Source: Enterobacter sp. RHBSTW-00175 (lineage in GTDB: Bacteria > Pseudomonadota > Gammaproteobacteria > Enterobacterales > Enterobacteriaceae). Taken from it: 64,000 bases of DNA. The stretch lies in contig NZ_CP055930.1 of assembly GCF_013927005.1 (NCBI RefSeq), positions 1,860,001 through 1,924,000 of the forward strand, written 5' to 3'. The position numbers and the translations under genes were made by a program. Positions within the stretch are counted from its first letter, which is position 1. Each line of letters begins with the position of its first letter. Positions 44,021-58,901 of the stretch are shown here, piece by piece. The notes under the pieces are model-generated. The model was not told the DNA's origin, ran no database searches, and saw only the letters and a list, made by a program, of their open reading frames with translations.

Positions 44021-46210
44021 ATGCTCTACAAAGGCGACACCCTGTACCTCAACTGGCTGGAAGATGGCATTGCCGAACTGGTGTTCGATGCCCCCGGCTC
44101 AGTGAACAAGCTCGATACCGCGACGGTGGCCAGTCTTGGCCAGGCGCTGGATGTACTTGAAAAGCAATCTGATTTAAAAGGGCTGCTGCTGCGCTCTAAC
44201 AAAGCGGCCTTTATTGTCGGTGCCGATATTACCGAATTCTTGTCTCTGTTCCTGGTGCCAGAAGAACAGCTGAGCCAGTGGCTGCATTTTGCCAACAGCG
44301 TGTTTAACCGCCTGGAAGATTTACCTGTTCCGACGATCTCCGCCGTTAACGGCTACGCGTTGGGCGGTGGCTGCGAATGTGTGCTGGCCACCGATTATCG
44401 TCTGGCGACACCTGACCTGCGTATCGGCCTGCCTGAAACTAAGCTGGGCATCATGCCGGGCTTTGGCGGCTCTGTACGTATGCCACGCATGCTGGGTGCC
44501 GATAGCGCCCTGGAAATTATTGCTGCGGGCAAAGATGTCGGCGCGGAACAAGCACAGAAAATTGGCCTGGTAGATGGCGTCGTTAAGCCAGAAAAACTGG
44601 TTGAAGGTGCTATCGCCATTCTGCGTCAGGCTATTAATGGCGATCTCGACTGGAAAGCGAAACGCCAGCCGAAGCTTGAACCCTTAAAGCTCAGCAAAAT
44701 TGAAGCGGCCATGAGTTTCACCATTGCCAAAGGCATGGTGATGCAGACCGCAGGTAAACACTACCCGGCACCTATCACGGCGGTAAAAACCATTGAAGCC
44801 GCTGCCCGCTTTGGCCGGGAAGAGGCACTTAAATTAGAAAACCAGAGCTTCGTTCCGCTGGCGCATACCAACGAAGCGCGCGCTCTGGTGGGCATCTTCC
44901 TGAACGACCAGTTCGTTAAAGGAAAAGCCAAACAGCTGACCAAAAACGTCGAAACCCCGAAACACGCGGCGGTACTGGGCGCAGGCATTATGGGTGGCGG
45001 TATCGCCTGGCAGTCGGCCTGGAAAGGCGTGCCGGTAGTGATGAAAGACATCAGCGAAAAATCCCTGACGCTGGGCATGACCGAAGCGGCCAAATTGCTC
45101 AACAAGCAGCTTGAGCGCGGCAAGATTGATGGTCTGAAACTGGCGGGTGTGATCTCCACTATCCAGCCAACCCTGGAATACAGCGGTTTCGATCGCGTTG
45201 ACGTGGTTGTCGAAGCCGTTGTTGAGAACCCAAAAGTTAAAAAAGCGGTCCTGGCAGAAACGGAAGATAAGGTTCGCCCGGATACAGTTCTGGCGTCGAA
45301 CACCTCTACCATCCCGATTAGCGAACTGGCAAGCGTACTGAAGCGCCCGGAAAACTTCTGTGGTATGCACTTCTTTAACCCGGTTCACCGGATGCCGCTG
45401 GTTGAAGTCATTCGCGGGGAAAAAACGTCTGATGACACCCTTGCTAAAGTGGTGGCATGGGCCAGCAAAATGGGTAAAACGCCGATCGTGGTGAACGACT
45501 GCCCTGGTTTCTTTGTGAACCGCGTGCTGTTCCCTTACTTTGCCGGTTTTAGCCAGCTGCTGCGCGACGGTGCGGATTTCCGCAAAGTCGACAAAGTGAT
45601 GGAAAAACAGTTCGGCTGGCCGATGGGCCCGGCGTATCTGCTGGATGTAGTCGGTATCGACACGGCGCATCACGCGCAGGCCGTCATGGCCGCGGGCTTC
45701 CCGCAGCGCATGAGCAAAGATTATCGCGATGCCATCGACGCCATGTTCGATGCCAACCGTTTTGGCCAGAAAAACGGTCTGGGCTTCTGGCGTTATAAAG
45801 AAGACAGCAAAGGTAAGCCGAAGAAAGAAGAAGATGCGGCGGTGGATAGCCTGCTGGCGGACGTCAGTGCGCCAAAACGCGACTTCACTGACGACGAGAT
45901 TATCGCTCGCATGATGATCCCAATGGTGAACGAAGTGGTGCGTTGTCTGGAAGAAGGCATCATCGCAAGCCCGGCAGAAGCGGATATGGCGCTGGTCTAT
46001 GGCCTCGGTTTCCCTCCGTTCCACGGCGGTGCGTTCCGCTGGCTGGATACGCTTGGCAGCGCGAAGTACCTCGATATGGCCCAGCAGTATCAGCACCTCG
46101 GCCCGCTCTATGCCGTGCCGGAAGGTCTGCGCAATAAAGCGCGCCATAACGAACCCTACTATCCAGCAGTTGAGCCTGCCCGTCCGGTTGGCGAGCTGAA
46201 AACGGCTTAA
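44021..46210 (+). CDS. fadB: Fatty acid oxidation multienzyme alpha subunit FadB
   Basis: 729 residues from the ATG after AGGAGACTGAC, the same length as E. coli FadB. N-terminal enoyl-CoA hydratase/isomerase (about 1-190) with catalytic Glu in [10 protein letters not shown] and GLPETKLG. C-terminal 3-hydroxyacyl-CoA dehydrogenase (about 310-715) with NAD loop [11 protein letters not shown] and catalytic His in FFNPVHRM. Forms an alpha2-beta2 complex with FadA for aerobic beta-oxidation. The two genes are 9 bp apart. Confidence 0.98.
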   Translation: MLYKGDTLYLNWLEDGIAELVFDAPGSVNKLDTATVASLGQALDVLEKQSDLKGLLLRSNKAAFIVGADITEFLSLFLVPEEQLSQWLHFANSVFNRLEDLPVPTISAVNGYALGGGCECVLATDYRLATPDLRIGLPETKLGIMPGFGGSVRMPRMLGADSALEIIAAGKDVGAEQAQKIGLVDGVVKPEKLVEGAIAILRQAINGDLDWKAKRQPKLEPLKLSKIEAAMSFTIAKGMVMQTAGKHYPAPITAVKTIEAAARFGREEALKLENQSFVPLAHTNEARALVGIFLNDQFVKGKAKQLTKNVETPKHAAVLGAGIMGGGIAWQSAWKGVPVVMKDISEKSLTLGMTEAAKLLNKQLERGKIDGLKLAGVISTIQPTLEYSGFDRVDVVVEAVVENPKVKKAVLAETEDKVRPDTVLASNTSTIPISELASVLKRPENFCGMHFFNPVHRMPLVEVIRGEKTSDDTLAKVVAWASKMGKTPIVVNDCPGFFVNRVLFPYFAGFSQLLRDGADFRKVDKVMEKQFGWPMGPAYLLDVVGIDTAHHAQAVMAAGFPQRMSKDYRDAIDAMFDANRFGQKNGLGFWRYKEDSKGKPKKEEDAAVDSLLADVSAPKRDFTDDEIIARMMIPMVNEVVRCLEEGIIASPAEADMALVYGLGFPPFHGGAFRWLDTLGSAKYLDMAQQYQHLGPLYAVPEGLRNKARHNEPYYPAVEPARPVGELKTA

Positions 46211-47383
<1,173 letters not shown>

Positions 47384-47403
47384 ATCCAGGAAATTATCTC
47401 AAA

Positions 47404-47510
47404 GCCAATGACGTCAGAACAAGGCGGCAAACGAGCGAATCCCGATGAGCTTACAAGAGTAAGTGATTCGGGTGAGCGAGCGCAGCCAACGCAGTTATGG
47501 CGTCATTGGC
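47404..47510. repeat. ERIC element
   Basis: Contains the ERIC core halves: GCGAATCCCGATGAGCTTAC and AAGTGATTCGGGTGAGCG, followed by AGCGCAGCCAACGCAG, close to the sequences matched by the standard ERIC primers. Perfect 10-bp terminal inverted repeats GCCAATGACG / CGTCATTGGC bound a 107-bp unit, slightly shorter than the usual 127 bp. It lies in the fadA 3' untranslated region before the terminator, so it is transcribed and can fold into a long hairpin. Confidence 0.88.
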
Positions 47511-47538
47511 GAAGAGAGAAGGTTTAGTTGCCGTTCTT

Positions 47539-47563
47539 CCCGCCTGTCAGGGGCGGGTTTTTT
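47539..47563 (+). terminator. Rho-independent terminator of fadBA
   Basis: CCCGCC, 7-base loop, GGCGGG then six T on the plus strand, about 155 bp after fadA and beyond the ERIC element. Confidence 0.88.
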
Positions 47564-47574
47564 ATTTCGTTTAC

Positions 47575-48276
47575 TTAGATAAACGCAAATGCATCGCCGA
47601 ACAGGCGGTCTTCACGCGCACCACGTTCGTTACAGAACAGGTCACGGGCAATTTTCGCCATCTCAAAACGACCCGCGATATAGATATCGTGCTCCGCCAG
47701 CGTGCCGTAATCCTGCAATACTGCCGTCAGCACCGTACCGCTGCGCCCACGCCAGCCCTCTTCCGGCTGCTCGACAACCGGCTCAATACGCAGGTTCGGG
47801 TGGTTAATGCTCAGTGCTTCCAGCTCGGACAGATCGTAGAGATGTTTCTCTTCGCGACCACCCCAGTAGATGGTGATATCACGGTCTGGATTGCGCGCGA
47901 GTGCGGTCAACAGAATAGAGCGGGCGTAAGAGAAACCGGTGCCGCCCGCAATCAGGATCAGCGGACGGTCTTCGTCTTCACGCAGCCAGGCGTCACCGTG
48001 AGGAATATCCACCAGGATTTCGCGCTCTTTCAGAATGCGATCCATCACGGCCATCGCATACAGGTTAAGCTCTGACGCACCGATATGAAGCTCGATGAAT
48101 TCCTGCTCTGCTGGCGTAGAGGCCATAGAGAAAGGACGCTTATCTCGTTCATCCATCACGACCATTAAGTACTGACCAGCGCGGAAAGAGAATGCCGCTT
48201 CTGGCACTAAACGGACGCGATATACGGTGTCGGTGATAGCATCTACCGAGGTCACTTTACAGCTTAAGGTTGTCAT
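47575..48276 (-). CDS. fre: NAD(P)H-flavin reductase Fre
   Basis: 233 residues, ferredoxin-NADP reductase superfamily. Reduces free riboflavin, FMN and FAD with NAD(P)H, supplying reduced flavin to other systems. Flavin-binding RPFSMAS and NAD-binding [12 protein letters not shown] are present. Follows ubiD on the same strand by 30 bp. Confidence 0.96.
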   Translation of the reverse strand: MTTLSCKVTSVDAITDTVYRVRLVPEAAFSFRAGQYLMVVMDERDKRPFSMASTPAEQEFIELHIGASELNLYAMAVMDRILKEREILVDIPHGDAWLREDEDRPLILIAGGTGFSYARSILLTALARNPDRDITIYWGGREEKHLYDLSELEALSINHPNLRIEPVVEQPEEGWRGRSGTVLTAVLQDYGTLAEHDIYIAGRFEMAKIARDLFCNERGAREDRLFGDAFAFI

Positions 48277-48306
48277 TCGCTCTCTCTGTCGGGAAGTCTA
48301 TAGGGC

Positions 48307-49812
48307 TTAACGGTCAGATTCGGTTTTACCGTTATTCATTATGGCCAGTTCGTCCCAGATCGCGTCAATTCGCGCGGTCACGGCAGGATCTTTTTTGATC
48401 GGGCGACCCCATTCACGGTCGGTTTCGCCAGGCCATTTGTTTGTGGCATCCAGTCCCATTTTTGAGCCAAGACCGGAAACCGGCGAGGCAAAATCCAGAT
48501 AATCAATCGGGGTGTTTTCCACTAACACCGTGTCACGTGCCGGATCCATACGCGTGGTGATGGCCCAGATAACGTCATTCCAGTCGCGGGCATTGACGTC
48601 ATCATCACAGACAATAACAAACTTGGTATACATAAACTGGCGCAGGAAAGACCATACGCCCATCATCACGCGTTTAGCGTGACCCGCATATTGCTTCTTC
48701 ATTGTGACCACAGCCAGGCGATAAGAACACCCTTCCGGCGGCAGATAGAAATCAACAATTTCCGGGAACTGCTTTTGCAAAATAGGCACGAACACTTCGT
48801 TCAGCGCTACGCCCAGAACGGCCGGTTCATCCGGTGGACGGCCGGTATACGTCGAGTGATAAATAGCATCTTCACGCTGGGTGATGTGGGTAACGGTAAA
48901 CACCGGGAAGTTATCGACTTCATTGTAATAACCCGTGTGATCGCCATATGGCCCTTCCGGTGCCATTTCACCCTGCTCAATGTAGCCTTCCAGCACAATT
49001 TCCGCACTGGCCGGTACTTCCAGGTCATTGGAAATGCACTTCACCACTTCGGTTTTGGTACCGCGCAGCAAACCTGCGAACGCGTACTCGGAAAGCGTAT
49101 CAGGAACAGGCGTAACCGCACCCAGGATGGTCGCCGGATCGGCGCCCAGGGCAACAGACACCGGGAAACGCTCGCCTGGGTGTTCAGCACACCACTCCTG
49201 GAAATCCAGCGCGCCGCCGCGATGCGACAGCCAGCGCATAATCAGCTTGTTTTTACCAATCAGCTGCTGGCGATAGATGCCGAGGTTTTGCCGCTCTTTG
49301 TACGGGCCACGCGTAACGGTCAGTCCCCAGGTAATAAGCGGCGCAGCATCTTCGGGCCAGCACTGCATAATAGGGATTTTAGTCAGATCAACCGCCTCAC
49401 CTTCCAGCACTTTTTGCTGGCACGGCGCACCGCGCAGACGTTTGGTTGGCATATTCAACACCTGCTTAAATTGCGGCAGTTTGTCGAACAGGTCGCGGAA
49501 GCCTTTTGGTGGCTCCGGCTCTTTCAGAAAGGCCAGCAGTTTGCCCACTTCACGTAACGCAGCCACATCCTCTTGCCCCATGCCCAACGCCACACGACGT
49601 GGTGTGCCAAACAGATTGCACAGCACCGGCATGGAGTAGCCTTTTGGGTTTTCAAATAACAGCGCAGGGCCACCGGCACGCAGGGTGCGGTCAGCAATTT
49701 CTGTCATTTCCAGATAAGGATCAACAGGAAGTGTAATGCGTTTGAGTTCGCCCTGCTTTTCCAGCAGCGCCAGGAAGTCGCGTAGATCGTGGTATTTCAT
49801 GCAGTTAGTCAT
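48307..49812 (-). CDS. ubiD: 3-octaprenyl-4-hydroxybenzoate decarboxylase UbiD
   Basis: 501 residues; ATG with GAGAGG upstream, four residues longer than the next in-frame Met ([10 protein letters not shown]). Prenylated-FMN-dependent decarboxylase in ubiquinone synthesis, needing UbiX for its cofactor. The conserved [19 protein letters not shown] and PPDEPAVLG segments of the UbiD family are present. Divergent from rfaH. Confidence 0.97.
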   Translation of the reverse strand: MTNCMKYHDLRDFLALLEKQGELKRITLPVDPYLEMTEIADRTLRAGGPALLFENPKGYSMPVLCNLFGTPRRVALGMGQEDVAALREVGKLLAFLKEPEPPKGFRDLFDKLPQFKQVLNMPTKRLRGAPCQQKVLEGEAVDLTKIPIMQCWPEDAAPLITWGLTVTRGPYKERQNLGIYRQQLIGKNKLIMRWLSHRGGALDFQEWCAEHPGERFPVSVALGADPATILGAVTPVPDTLSEYAFAGLLRGTKTEVVKCISNDLEVPASAEIVLEGYIEQGEMAPEGPYGDHTGYYNEVDNFPVFTVTHITQREDAIYHSTYTGRPPDEPAVLGVALNEVFVPILQKQFPEIVDFYLPPEGCSYRLAVVTMKKQYAGHAKRVMMGVWSFLRQFMYTKFVIVCDDDVNARDWNDVIWAITTRMDPARDTVLVENTPIDYLDFASPVSGLGSKMGLDATNKWPGETDREWGRPIKKDPAVTARIDAIWDELAIMNNGKTESDR

Positions 49813-49982
49813 GGCCTCTCTGTAAGCGCTTCATTATACGGCGTAAGACTGCGTGATGCTGTAATTTTGTTAAATTAGCGTGAAGTTCCGCGTCTTACTC
49901 CACTTTCGGCCATTATAATCAACTTAGCGATCGCGCCAGGGTTTTGATATGCTTGCGCCCCGAACTAAGGGAAAGAGTGATT

Positions 49983-50474
49983 ATGCAGGCCTGGTATTTA
50001 CTGTATTGCAAACGCGGGCAGCTTCAGCGCGCGCAGGAACATCTTGAACGTCAGTCAGTGCATTGCCTGACGCCGGTGATCACGCTTGAAAAAATGCAGC
50101 GTGGGAAACGTGCGATGGTCAGCGAACCTCTTTTCCCGAACTATCTGTTTGTCGAGTTCGACCCGGAAGTGATCCACACCACCACCATCAGCGCCACGCG
50201 CGGCGTCAGCCACTTTGTGCGTTTTGGCGCGCACCCGGCAAGAGTTCCGTCAACGGTCATTCACCAGCTTTCGGTCTACCAGCAACCTGAAGATATCACC
50301 GATCCAGAAACGCCTTACACCGGTGATGACGTGGTGATCACCGAAGGCGCATTCGAAGGGTTACAGGCCATTTTCTCTGAGCCGGACGGCGAAGCACGCT
50401 CCATGCTGTTGCTCAATTTGTTGAACAAGCAGGTACTTCAGAGCGTCAAAAACACCGATTTTCGCAAAATTTAA
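49983..50474 (+). CDS. rfaH: Transcription antiterminator RfaH
   Basis: 163 residues from the ATG giving [13 protein letters not shown]; upstream in-frame codons are unsupported. NusG paralogue recruited to RNA polymerase at ops sites to extend transcription of LPS, capsule and similar long operons. N-terminal NGN domain (1-100), then a KOW domain that switches between alpha and beta folds. The 3' end overlaps that of convergent tatD by 4 bp. Confidence 0.97.
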   Translation: MQAWYLLYCKRGQLQRAQEHLERQSVHCLTPVITLEKMQRGKRAMVSEPLFPNYLFVEFDPEVIHTTTISATRGVSHFVRFGAHPARVPSTVIHQLSVYQQPEDITDPETPYTGDDVVITEGAFEGLQAIFSEPDGEARSMLLLNLLNKQVLQSVKNTDFRKI

Positions 50475-51253
50475 AACTGCACGCCGAACAGGCGGCGCAC
50501 GTTGTCATCCGTTTGTTCCGCCAGCCACTGTGGTTCTTCTCTACGCCAGCGCGCCACGCTTTCAACAATATGCCCCAGGAATGCCGGTTCGTTACGTCGT
50601 GAAGACGGTTTTGGCGAGAGGTCACGGGGCAAAAGATAAGGCGCGTCCGTTTCAACCAACAGCCGTTCGGCAGGAATAACAGGCAGCAACTCACGCAGCT
50701 CCAGCCCACGTCGTTCATCACAAACCCAACCCGTTACCCCCAGATATAGCCCCCGGTTCAGGCAATCCAGGGCTTCCTGTCGGGAGCCGGTAAAGCAGTG
50801 CAGTACCGCACCAGGCAGCTTATCCAGCCAGGGTTCAAGCAGCGCCAGAAAACGTTCATGGGCATCACGGCAGTGCATAAACACCGGCATCCCCAGTTCG
50901 GCTGCCAGCGCAAGCTGAGCGGTAAAGGCGTGTTCTTGTTCAGAGGGGGTGGAAAAGTTGCGGTTGAAATCCAGCCCGCATTCGCCAATCGCCACCACTT
51001 CCGGCGTGTTTGCCAGTGTATGAAGGGTTTCGGCGCTCCCTGCATTCCAGGTACTGCTGTTATGTGGATGCACACCCGCAGTTGACCAGCAGTGCGGATA
51101 ATGCCGGGCAAGCAGCTGCGCCTGTTCGCTTTCATGCAGGCTGGTTCCCGTCAGCAGCAAGCCTTTCACCCCCGCGGAGAAGGCGCGAGCGACAACGTCA
51201 TCGCGATCTTTGGCAAACTGAGAGCTGGTGAGGTTAAGGCCGATATCAAACAT
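50471..51253 (-). CDS. tatD: TatD-family 3'-5' deoxyribonuclease
   Basis: 260 residues from the ATG giving [11 protein letters not shown], the E. coli length; an ATG four codons upstream is possible. Metal-dependent TIM-barrel nuclease. It is named for its operon position but is not needed for Tat export in E. coli. Conserved [24 protein letters not shown] and ETDAPYLLP motifs are present. A hairpin terminator separates it from tatC. Confidence 0.95.
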   Translation of the reverse strand: MFDIGLNLTSSQFAKDRDDVVARAFSAGVKGLLLTGTSLHESEQAQLLARHYPHCWSTAGVHPHNSSTWNAGSAETLHTLANTPEVVAIGECGLDFNRNFSTPSEQEHAFTAQLALAAELGMPVFMHCRDAHERFLALLEPWLDKLPGAVLHCFTGSRQEALDCLNRGLYLGVTGWVCDERRGLELRELLPVIPAERLLVETDAPYLLPRDLSPKPSSRRNEPAFLGHIVESVARWRREEPQWLAEQTDDNVRRLFGVQF

Positions 51254-51267
51254 GTGGTTTCCCATGT

Positions 51268-51288
51268 AAAAACCGCCCTGACGGGCGG
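51268..51288 (-). terminator. Terminator between tatC and tatD
   Basis: On the minus strand CCGCCC-GTCA-GGGCGG followed by five T, in the 41-bp gap after tatC. It should end most tatABC transcripts before tatD. Confidence 0.8.
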
Positions 51289-51294
51289 CTGGTT

Positions 51295-52068
51295 TTACTC
51301 TTCAGTGGTCTTGTCTGACTCGTCGTCTTCTTCGCCTTCCTGTGGGCGTCGTTTGCCGACATAGAACCGCGAGAAGAACACACCGACCTCAAACAGACAG
51401 TACATCGGTATGGCCAGAAGCGTTTGCGAGAACACATCCGGCGGCGTCAGCAGCATGCCGACCACGAATGCCCCGACCAGAATATACGGGCGTTTCTTAC
51501 GCAGGTCTTCCGGCGTGGTCACGCCGACCCAGCACAGCAGCACAATCGCCACCGGGACTTCAAACGCCACGCCAAACGCCATAAACAGCGCCATGACAAA
51601 GCTGAGGTAGCTGGCGATATCCGTCGATACCTGCACTCCTTCCGGCGCAGTATGCGTCAGGAAGCCAAAGGCCAGAGGGAAGACAACGAAATAAGCAAAC
51701 GCCATACCGATATAGAACAGCAGCGAACTGGACACCAGCAGCGGGATCACCAGCTTGCGTTCATGTTTGTACAACGCCGGAGCCACAAACGCCCAGACCT
51801 GGTACAAAATAACTGGTGCAGCCGCAATCAGCGATACCCAGAAGGTCAGCTTAATGGGGGTAAAGAACGGCGAAGCAACGTCCGTTGCGATCATCGTTGC
51901 ACCCAGCGGCATTTGCTTAATCAGCGGCGCAGAAACCACCTGGTAGATATCGTTGGCGAAATAGACCAACCCTAAGAAAATGATGCAAACCGCAATAATG
52001 CAGTTCAGCAGGCGCTTGCGCAGTTCAATAAGGTGCGCAATAAGCGGTTGAGTATCATCTACTGCCAT
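51295..52068 (-). CDS. tatC: Sec-independent protein translocase TatC
   Basis: 257 residues, six transmembrane helices. Twin-arginine signal receptor of the Tat complex. The conserved N-terminal [12 protein letters not shown], the periplasmic-loop Pro/Phe region [12 protein letters not shown] and EVPVA are present. Two bases after tatB. Confidence 0.97.
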   Translation of the reverse strand: MAVDDTQPLIAHLIELRKRLLNCIIAVCIIFLGLVYFANDIYQVVSAPLIKQMPLGATMIATDVASPFFTPIKLTFWVSLIAAAPVILYQVWAFVAPALYKHERKLVIPLLVSSSLLFYIGMAFAYFVVFPLAFGFLTHTAPEGVQVSTDIASYLSFVMALFMAFGVAFEVPVAIVLLCWVGVTTPEDLRKKRPYILVGAFVVGMLLTPPDVFSQTLLAIPMYCLFEVGVFFSRFYVGKRRPQEGEEDDESDKTTEE

Positions 52069-52070
52069 GT

Positions 52071-52619
52071 TTACGCTTTATCACTCGACGAGGGGGATGA
52101 TTCGGAAACAGACGCAGCAGCTTTAGCTTCAGTCGCCGAAGTGTTAACAACGGGCTCTTCCGGCTGCACCTGTTTTTTCACTTCAGGTTCCTGCGGCGTC
52201 TGTTCAGGTGCTGCGGCCTGATGCTCTGCGCTGGCAGGGGTCACCCCCTCTCGCTGCGCTTCGCTCTCTTTTACCACCGGGTTATGGATGGTATTCGCTT
52301 CATCGCTCGCTTTTTCAGGATCGTTAACGCTGTAAGAGCGTTTCATGGATTCCGCGGCTTCACGCAGTTCATCCATCGAGGCTTTGAGCTCTGGCGTCAG
52401 GTTATCCATGCTCGCCTTCTCAACCTTTTTCAGGCTGTCCTGAAACTCCTGAAGCTTAAGCTCCTGCGCCAGCTCGTTTTGTACCGTGGTGGCAAGCGAT
52501 CGAAGCGCACGCACCCAACCCGCAACCGTTTTTACCGCAACGGGTAAACGCTGCGGGCCCAGCACAATCAGGCCAATCACCAAGACCAGCAGCAGTTCAC
52601 CAAAACCAATGTCGAACAC
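52071..52619 (-). CDS. tatB: Sec-independent protein translocase TatB
   Basis: 182 residues. An N-terminal membrane helix ([20 protein letters not shown], with conserved Glu8 and a following GPQRLP hinge), an amphipathic helix, then a charged Pro/Glu/Ser-rich tail from about residue 100 that varies between genera. Works with TatC in substrate recognition. Confidence 0.96.
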   Translation of the reverse strand: MFDIGFGELLLVLVIGLIVLGPQRLPVAVKTVAGWVRALRSLATTVQNELAQELKLQEFQDSLKKVEKASMDNLTPELKASMDELREAAESMKRSYSVNDPEKASDEANTIHNPVVKESEAQREGVTPASAEHQAAAPEQTPQEPEVKKQVQPEEPVVNTSATEAKAAASVSESSPSSSDKA

Positions 52620-52622
52620 GAA

Positions 52623-52877
52623 TTACACCTGCTCATTATCGTGGCGTTTAGCGTCTTCCTTTTTGGCTTCATCTTGCTTGTCGGTAATGGATTTCGCAGT
52701 AAAGTCAGCATCCTGGCTGGATTTTTTCTGCTTATCTTCATCATCACTCATCGCTTTCTTGAAGCCTTTGATGGACGCGCCGAGGTCGGAACCGATGGAA
52801 CCGAGCTTTTTGGTGCCAAACAACAGCACGACGATGACGGCAATGATCACCAATTGCCAGATACTGATACCACCCAT
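52623..52877 (-). CDS. tatA: Sec-independent protein translocase TatA
   Basis: 84 residues. One membrane helix (about 3-20), [20 protein letters not shown] amphipathic helix, then an acidic/basic tail. Pore-forming subunit of the Tat system. First of tatABC, 3 bp before tatB; 76 bp downstream of ubiB. Confidence 0.97.
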   Translation of the reverse strand: MGGISIWQLVIIAVIVVLLFGTKKLGSIGSDLGASIKGFKKAMSDDEDKQKKSSQDADFTAKSITDKQDEAKKEDAKRHDNEQV

Positions 52878-52953
52878 ACATGTTCCTCAGTGATAGATGA
52901 TTAATTAATCAGGTCGCATTATACGTATGCAACCCGGCGATAGCGACGCAATT

Positions 52954-55196
<2,243 letters not shown>

Positions 55197-55209
55197 GGGA
55201 TACCTCCAC

Positions 55210-55965
55210 TCAGAACTTGTAACCGCGATGCAGCGCGACGACACCCGCCGTCATGTTGAAGTATTCAACGTTTTCAAAAGCGGCATCCTGCATCATTGCT
55301 TTTAAGGTGTCCTGATCCGGGTGCATTCGGATAGATTCAGCCAGATAGCGATAGCTTTCGGCATCGTTCGCCACCAACTCACCAATACGCGGCAGCACGT
55401 GGAACGAATAGGCATCGTAGGCTTTACTCAGCGGCTCGATAATCGGTTTGGAGAATTCGAGCACCAGCAGGCGTCCACCCGGCTTCAGCACGCGGTACAT
55501 GGAACGCAGCGCCTTGTCTTTCTCGGTGACGTTACGCAGGCCAAACGAGATGGTGATGCAGTCAAAAGTGTTGTCCGGGAACGGCAGCGCTTCAGCGTTC
55601 GCCTGTACATATTCAACATTACCCACAACGCCGATGTTACGCAGCTTCTCACGTCCCATTTTCAGCATGGAGTCGTTAATATCTGCCAGCACCACGCGAC
55701 CGGTTTCGCCAACCAGACGTGAAAACTTCGCCGTCAAGTCGCCTGTACCTCCCGCTAAATCCAGCACCGTTTGCCCACGACGCACACCGCTACAGTCGAT
55801 GGTGAAGCGTTTCCACAAGCGATGAATGCCGAATGACATCAAGTCATTCATCACATCGTACTTCGCCGCCACGGAATGAAATACGTGGGCCACCATGTCA
55901 GCCTTCTGCGCTTTAGCAACAGTCTGAAAGCCAAAGTGCGTCGTGTCTTGTGAATCGTCAACCAT
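55210..55965 (-). CDS. ubiE: Ubiquinone/menaquinone C-methyltransferase UbiE
   Basis: 251 residues, identical in length to E. coli UbiE. SAM-dependent methyltransferase acting in both ubiquinone and menaquinone pathways. Motif [13 protein letters not shown] and the post-I VLADIN segment are intact. 13 bp before ubiJ; heads the ubiEJB-tat block. Confidence 0.97.
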   Translation of the reverse strand: MVDDSQDTTHFGFQTVAKAQKADMVAHVFHSVAAKYDVMNDLMSFGIHRLWKRFTIDCSGVRRGQTVLDLAGGTGDLTAKFSRLVGETGRVVLADINDSMLKMGREKLRNIGVVGNVEYVQANAEALPFPDNTFDCITISFGLRNVTEKDKALRSMYRVLKPGGRLLVLEFSKPIIEPLSKAYDAYSFHVLPRIGELVANDAESYRYLAESIRMHPDQDTLKAMMQDAAFENVEYFNMTAGVVALHRGYKF

Positions 55966-56031
55966 CTCAGAGCCTGCTTATCAGTCAAATGTCCGTGAAG
56001 TGTAACAGATTGGGCGCGTTTGCCCTATGGT

Positions 56032-57489
56032 TCAACCACCGTGAAAGAAACGATTCGGCGGTTCAGAAGGTGACAAATCCGCGGCTAAATCGTTGTCTTC
56101 GCTGTCTGTATTTTGCACACCTGCCCCTTCCCGTAGGCGATATTCATCGTCCTGAGCGGTAGCCTGTTCAACCATTTCAGGATTAATCTCGCGCTTAACC
56201 TCCACCCCCAGGCTACGGAATGCCTCTGCTTGCGCCAGCAAGTTGCCGCGCCCGGAAGAGAGCTTTTTCATCGCCTGGCGGTAGTTATCCTGCGCGCGAT
56301 CGAGGCTCTGCCCAACAGAGGACATATCGTCCACAAACAGGCGCATTTTGTCGTACAGCTTGCTGGCGCGATCGGCAATTTGCTGTGCGTTACGGCTTTG
56401 GTGCTCGTAGCGCCAGAGATTTGCAATCGTCCGCAGCGCCACCAGAAGTGTCGTGGGACTTACCAGCATAATGTTATTTTTCAATGCTTCGGTTATCAGT
56501 TCGGGCTGTCTGTCGAGCGCCAGCAGGAATGCGGGCTCAACCGGAATGAACATCAACACGTAATCCAGTGAGCGTAACCCCGGTAGCTGCTGATAGTCCT
56601 TACGGCCCAGCAGACGGATGTGGTTACGGACAGACGCGATATGCTCCTGTAACGCAGACTCGCGAATGTAATCGTCCTCGGCATTGAAGTAGCGTTCGTA
56701 CGCCACCAGCGTCATTTTGGCGTCGATAACGACATCTTTGCCCTGCGGCAGGCGCACAATGACATCAGGCTGCATCCGCGAGCGGGCATCGTTTTCGATG
56801 CTGACCTGCGTTTCATACTCGTACCCTTCACGCAGGCCAGAAGCCTCCAGCACGCGGGTCAGTACTACTTCACCCCAGTTGCCCTGTGCTTTGTTGTCGC
56901 CTTTAAGCGCACGCGTCAGGTTAACCGCCTCTTGCGTCATCTGCGCGTTCAACTGCTGGAGATTACGAATTTCATGCGCCAAAGTGTGGCGTTCGCGCGC
57001 CTCCTGGCCAAAGCTGTCCTGCACCTGGCGGCGAAAACCGTCCAGCTGCTCACGCAGCGGCGTGAGCAGGTTGTTCAGGCTCTGGCGGTTTTGTTCGTCA
57101 ACACGGCGGTTACTGTGCTCAAAAATGCGGTTCGCCAGGTTTTCGAACTGTTCGCTAAGGCGCTGCTCGCTGTTGATCATCTGGCGGATTTTGTCTTCCG
57201 CATGGAGCTGGGTCGATTCAAGACGGGTGGTGACTTCGCGGAGATCGGCTTCCAGCGAGGTGTTGATATCACGCAGATTGCGCAGTTCGTTATTGAGCAG
57301 CTCGCACTCGTCGCGCCAGTGCCCGCTCTGGGTAAGCTGTTGTTTCGCGGCACTGAGCTCGGCGACCATCTCTTCGCGTTCTGCCAGTTGATCGGCTTTA
57401 TGCTGCGCGTGCTGATAGCTGGATATGAGCCAGCCTATTCCCACGCCCACCAGCGCAATCACTGCATAAATCAGGATTGAGATATCCAC
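56032..57489 (-). CDS. rmuC: DNA recombination protein RmuC
   Basis: 485 residues from a GTG start. N-terminal membrane helix (about 3-22), a long coiled coil (30-200), then a PD-(D/E)XK nuclease-like domain (VVIDAKMTL). It limits inversions and rearrangements at short repeats in E. coli. The C-terminal 30 residues are acidic and differ from E. coli. The upstream region is occupied by the tnpB element about 50 bp away. Confidence 0.93.
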   Translation of the reverse strand: MDISILIYAVIALVGVGIGWLISSYQHAQHKADQLAEREEMVAELSAAKQQLTQSGHWRDECELLNNELRNLRDINTSLEADLREVTTRLESTQLHAEDKIRQMINSEQRLSEQFENLANRIFEHSNRRVDEQNRQSLNNLLTPLREQLDGFRRQVQDSFGQEARERHTLAHEIRNLQQLNAQMTQEAVNLTRALKGDNKAQGNWGEVVLTRVLEASGLREGYEYETQVSIENDARSRMQPDVIVRLPQGKDVVIDAKMTLVAYERYFNAEDDYIRESALQEHIASVRNHIRLLGRKDYQQLPGLRSLDYVLMFIPVEPAFLLALDRQPELITEALKNNIMLVSPTTLLVALRTIANLWRYEHQSRNAQQIADRASKLYDKMRLFVDDMSSVGQSLDRAQDNYRQAMKKLSSGRGNLLAQAEAFRSLGVEVKREINPEMVEQATAQDDEYRLREGAGVQNTDSEDNDLAADLSPSEPPNRFFHGG

Positions 57490-57537
57490 AATGCCCCCTG
57501 CATCAACGTTTTACCCGCATAAAATAGAATTGTGCTG

Positions 57538-57700
57538 TTTGGCATCCTCCCCGACCTAAAGGTCCGAGACCCCTACAGCGTTCAGACCGAAACCTGACTC
57601 ACCTCGGTGGGTTCCTGCTTCAACGGAAGTCCTGACTTCACCATCCCTCCACAGGCAAGCACGGCATGCCCTGCCGCTAAAATATTACGCGCGCCGTTGA
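57538..57700 (-). ncRNA. Putative omegaRNA and right end of the tnpB element
   Basis: In IS200/IS605-type elements the guide RNA scaffold overlaps the 3' end of tnpB and the right end, with the guide drawn from flanking DNA. Here the 40 bp past the tnpB stop contain a subterminal hairpin (GACCT-AA-AGGTC, 57553-57564) and the element-like end GGGGAGGATGCCAA on the minus strand. The guide would then be the next 16-20 nt, starting near 57538 and running toward rmuC. Boundaries are inferred. Confidence 0.4.
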
Positions 57701-58790
57701 TATCGGCGTTCGCCCTGTATCCACATATCTGACAAACAAATTTACTCTGGGACAGGCGATTTTCCTTCGAAGTATGACCACATCTGGAACATCGCTGGCT
57801 GGTATATGTCGGAGGAACGGTAATCACCAGACCACCTCGCCAGCGCTGCTTATACTCAAGCTGGCGGCGCATTTCATACCACCCCTGATCCAGTATCGCG
57901 CGATTTAAGCCTGATTTGGCTCTGACGTTTCGCCCGTGCAGCTCAGCCGTGCCTTTCGCCGACTTCGACATGCTTCTGACCTTCAGGTCCTCAATGACAA
58001 TCATCGCGTGGTTTTTGCTGATTTCACTGGTGATTTTATGCAGATAGTCGCGCCGGACATTAGCAATGTGTGAGTGTAAACTCTGAAGTTTTTGTTTCTG
58101 CCTTTGCCAGTTAGCACTGAATTTAACTTTGCGACTTAACTGGCGGTGGAGCTTTACCAACTTACGCTGACTTGTTTTGTAGCTATTGACGGGTTGGTAT
58201 ACCGTACCATCTGAAAGCGTTGCGAGTTTAACGACTCCAGCATCCAGGCCGACAATTGACGCAGCATTATGAACGGGTTCGGCAACGTCGCACTCTGTCT
58301 GGATACTAACAAACCATTTGCCACATGACTGATTAACGGTAACGTTTTTCACTTCACCAGTGATTTTACGGCTGTTGCGGTAGCGTATCCATCCCAGCTT
58401 TGGCAACGATATACGGCTGTTGGTTTGATCAAGCTTCACACCCTGAGGGTAGCGGAACGCATCATTCTTCCCGCGTTTTTTAAAACGGGGGAATGCTGCA
58501 CGTTTCTGAAAAAAATTCCTGTAGCCACGTTCCAGATCTTTCAGCGACTGCTGTAACGTCTGCGATGGAGATGCTTTAAGCCACTCTGTTCCAGGATCGG
58601 ATTTCCAGGCTGTGAGCCAAAAAGCCATTTTTGTATAGGGAATGTACTTATTCCCTGTCTCATGGTTCTCATTCTGAAGCGCCAACGCGCGGTTAAAGAC
58701 GAAGCGACAAGCCCCAGCGAAGCGCCACATATCTCGCTCCTGCTGACCATCGGGTCTCAACTGAAATTTGAAGGCTTGAAGTCGTTTCAT
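57582..58790 (-). CDS. tnpB: RNA-guided nuclease-like TnpB
   Basis: 402 residues from the ATG giving [13 protein letters not shown]; a GTG two codons earlier is possible. N-terminal WED/REC-like part with the usual [10 protein letters not shown] segment, then a split RuvC domain: Asp183 (VGLDAGVV), Glu267 (VIEDLKV), Asp363 (NADINGARN). A zinc ribbon with four cysteines (334, 337, 353, 356) lies in between. All catalytic residues are intact. TnpB proteins cut DNA guided by an omegaRNA from the element end, favouring retention of the element. Confidence 0.92.
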   Translation of the reverse strand: MKRLQAFKFQLRPDGQQERDMWRFAGACRFVFNRALALQNENHETGNKYIPYTKMAFWLTAWKSDPGTEWLKASPSQTLQQSLKDLERGYRNFFQKRAAFPRFKKRGKNDAFRYPQGVKLDQTNSRISLPKLGWIRYRNSRKITGEVKNVTVNQSCGKWFVSIQTECDVAEPVHNAASIVGLDAGVVKLATLSDGTVYQPVNSYKTSQRKLVKLHRQLSRKVKFSANWQRQKQKLQSLHSHIANVRRDYLHKITSEISKNHAMIVIEDLKVRSMSKSAKGTAELHGRNVRAKSGLNRAILDQGWYEMRRQLEYKQRWRGGLVITVPPTYTSQRCSRCGHTSKENRLSQSKFVCQICGYRANADINGARNILAAGHAVLACGGMVKSGLPLKQEPTEVSQVSV

Positions 58791-58901
58791 TGACACTATT
58801 CTACTTTGGTCTATGGCAAATGAAACCGCTATTCGCCGTGACTATTGAGAGATTGCTCAGCACGATTACTACGAAGGCGTTCTGTGGGTTCTGGGTTATT
58901 T

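Noticed and set aside
44834-46147. Open frame of about 437 codons antisense to fadB
   Set aside because: fadB is complete and unmistakable; the antisense frame has no start signal or known domain.
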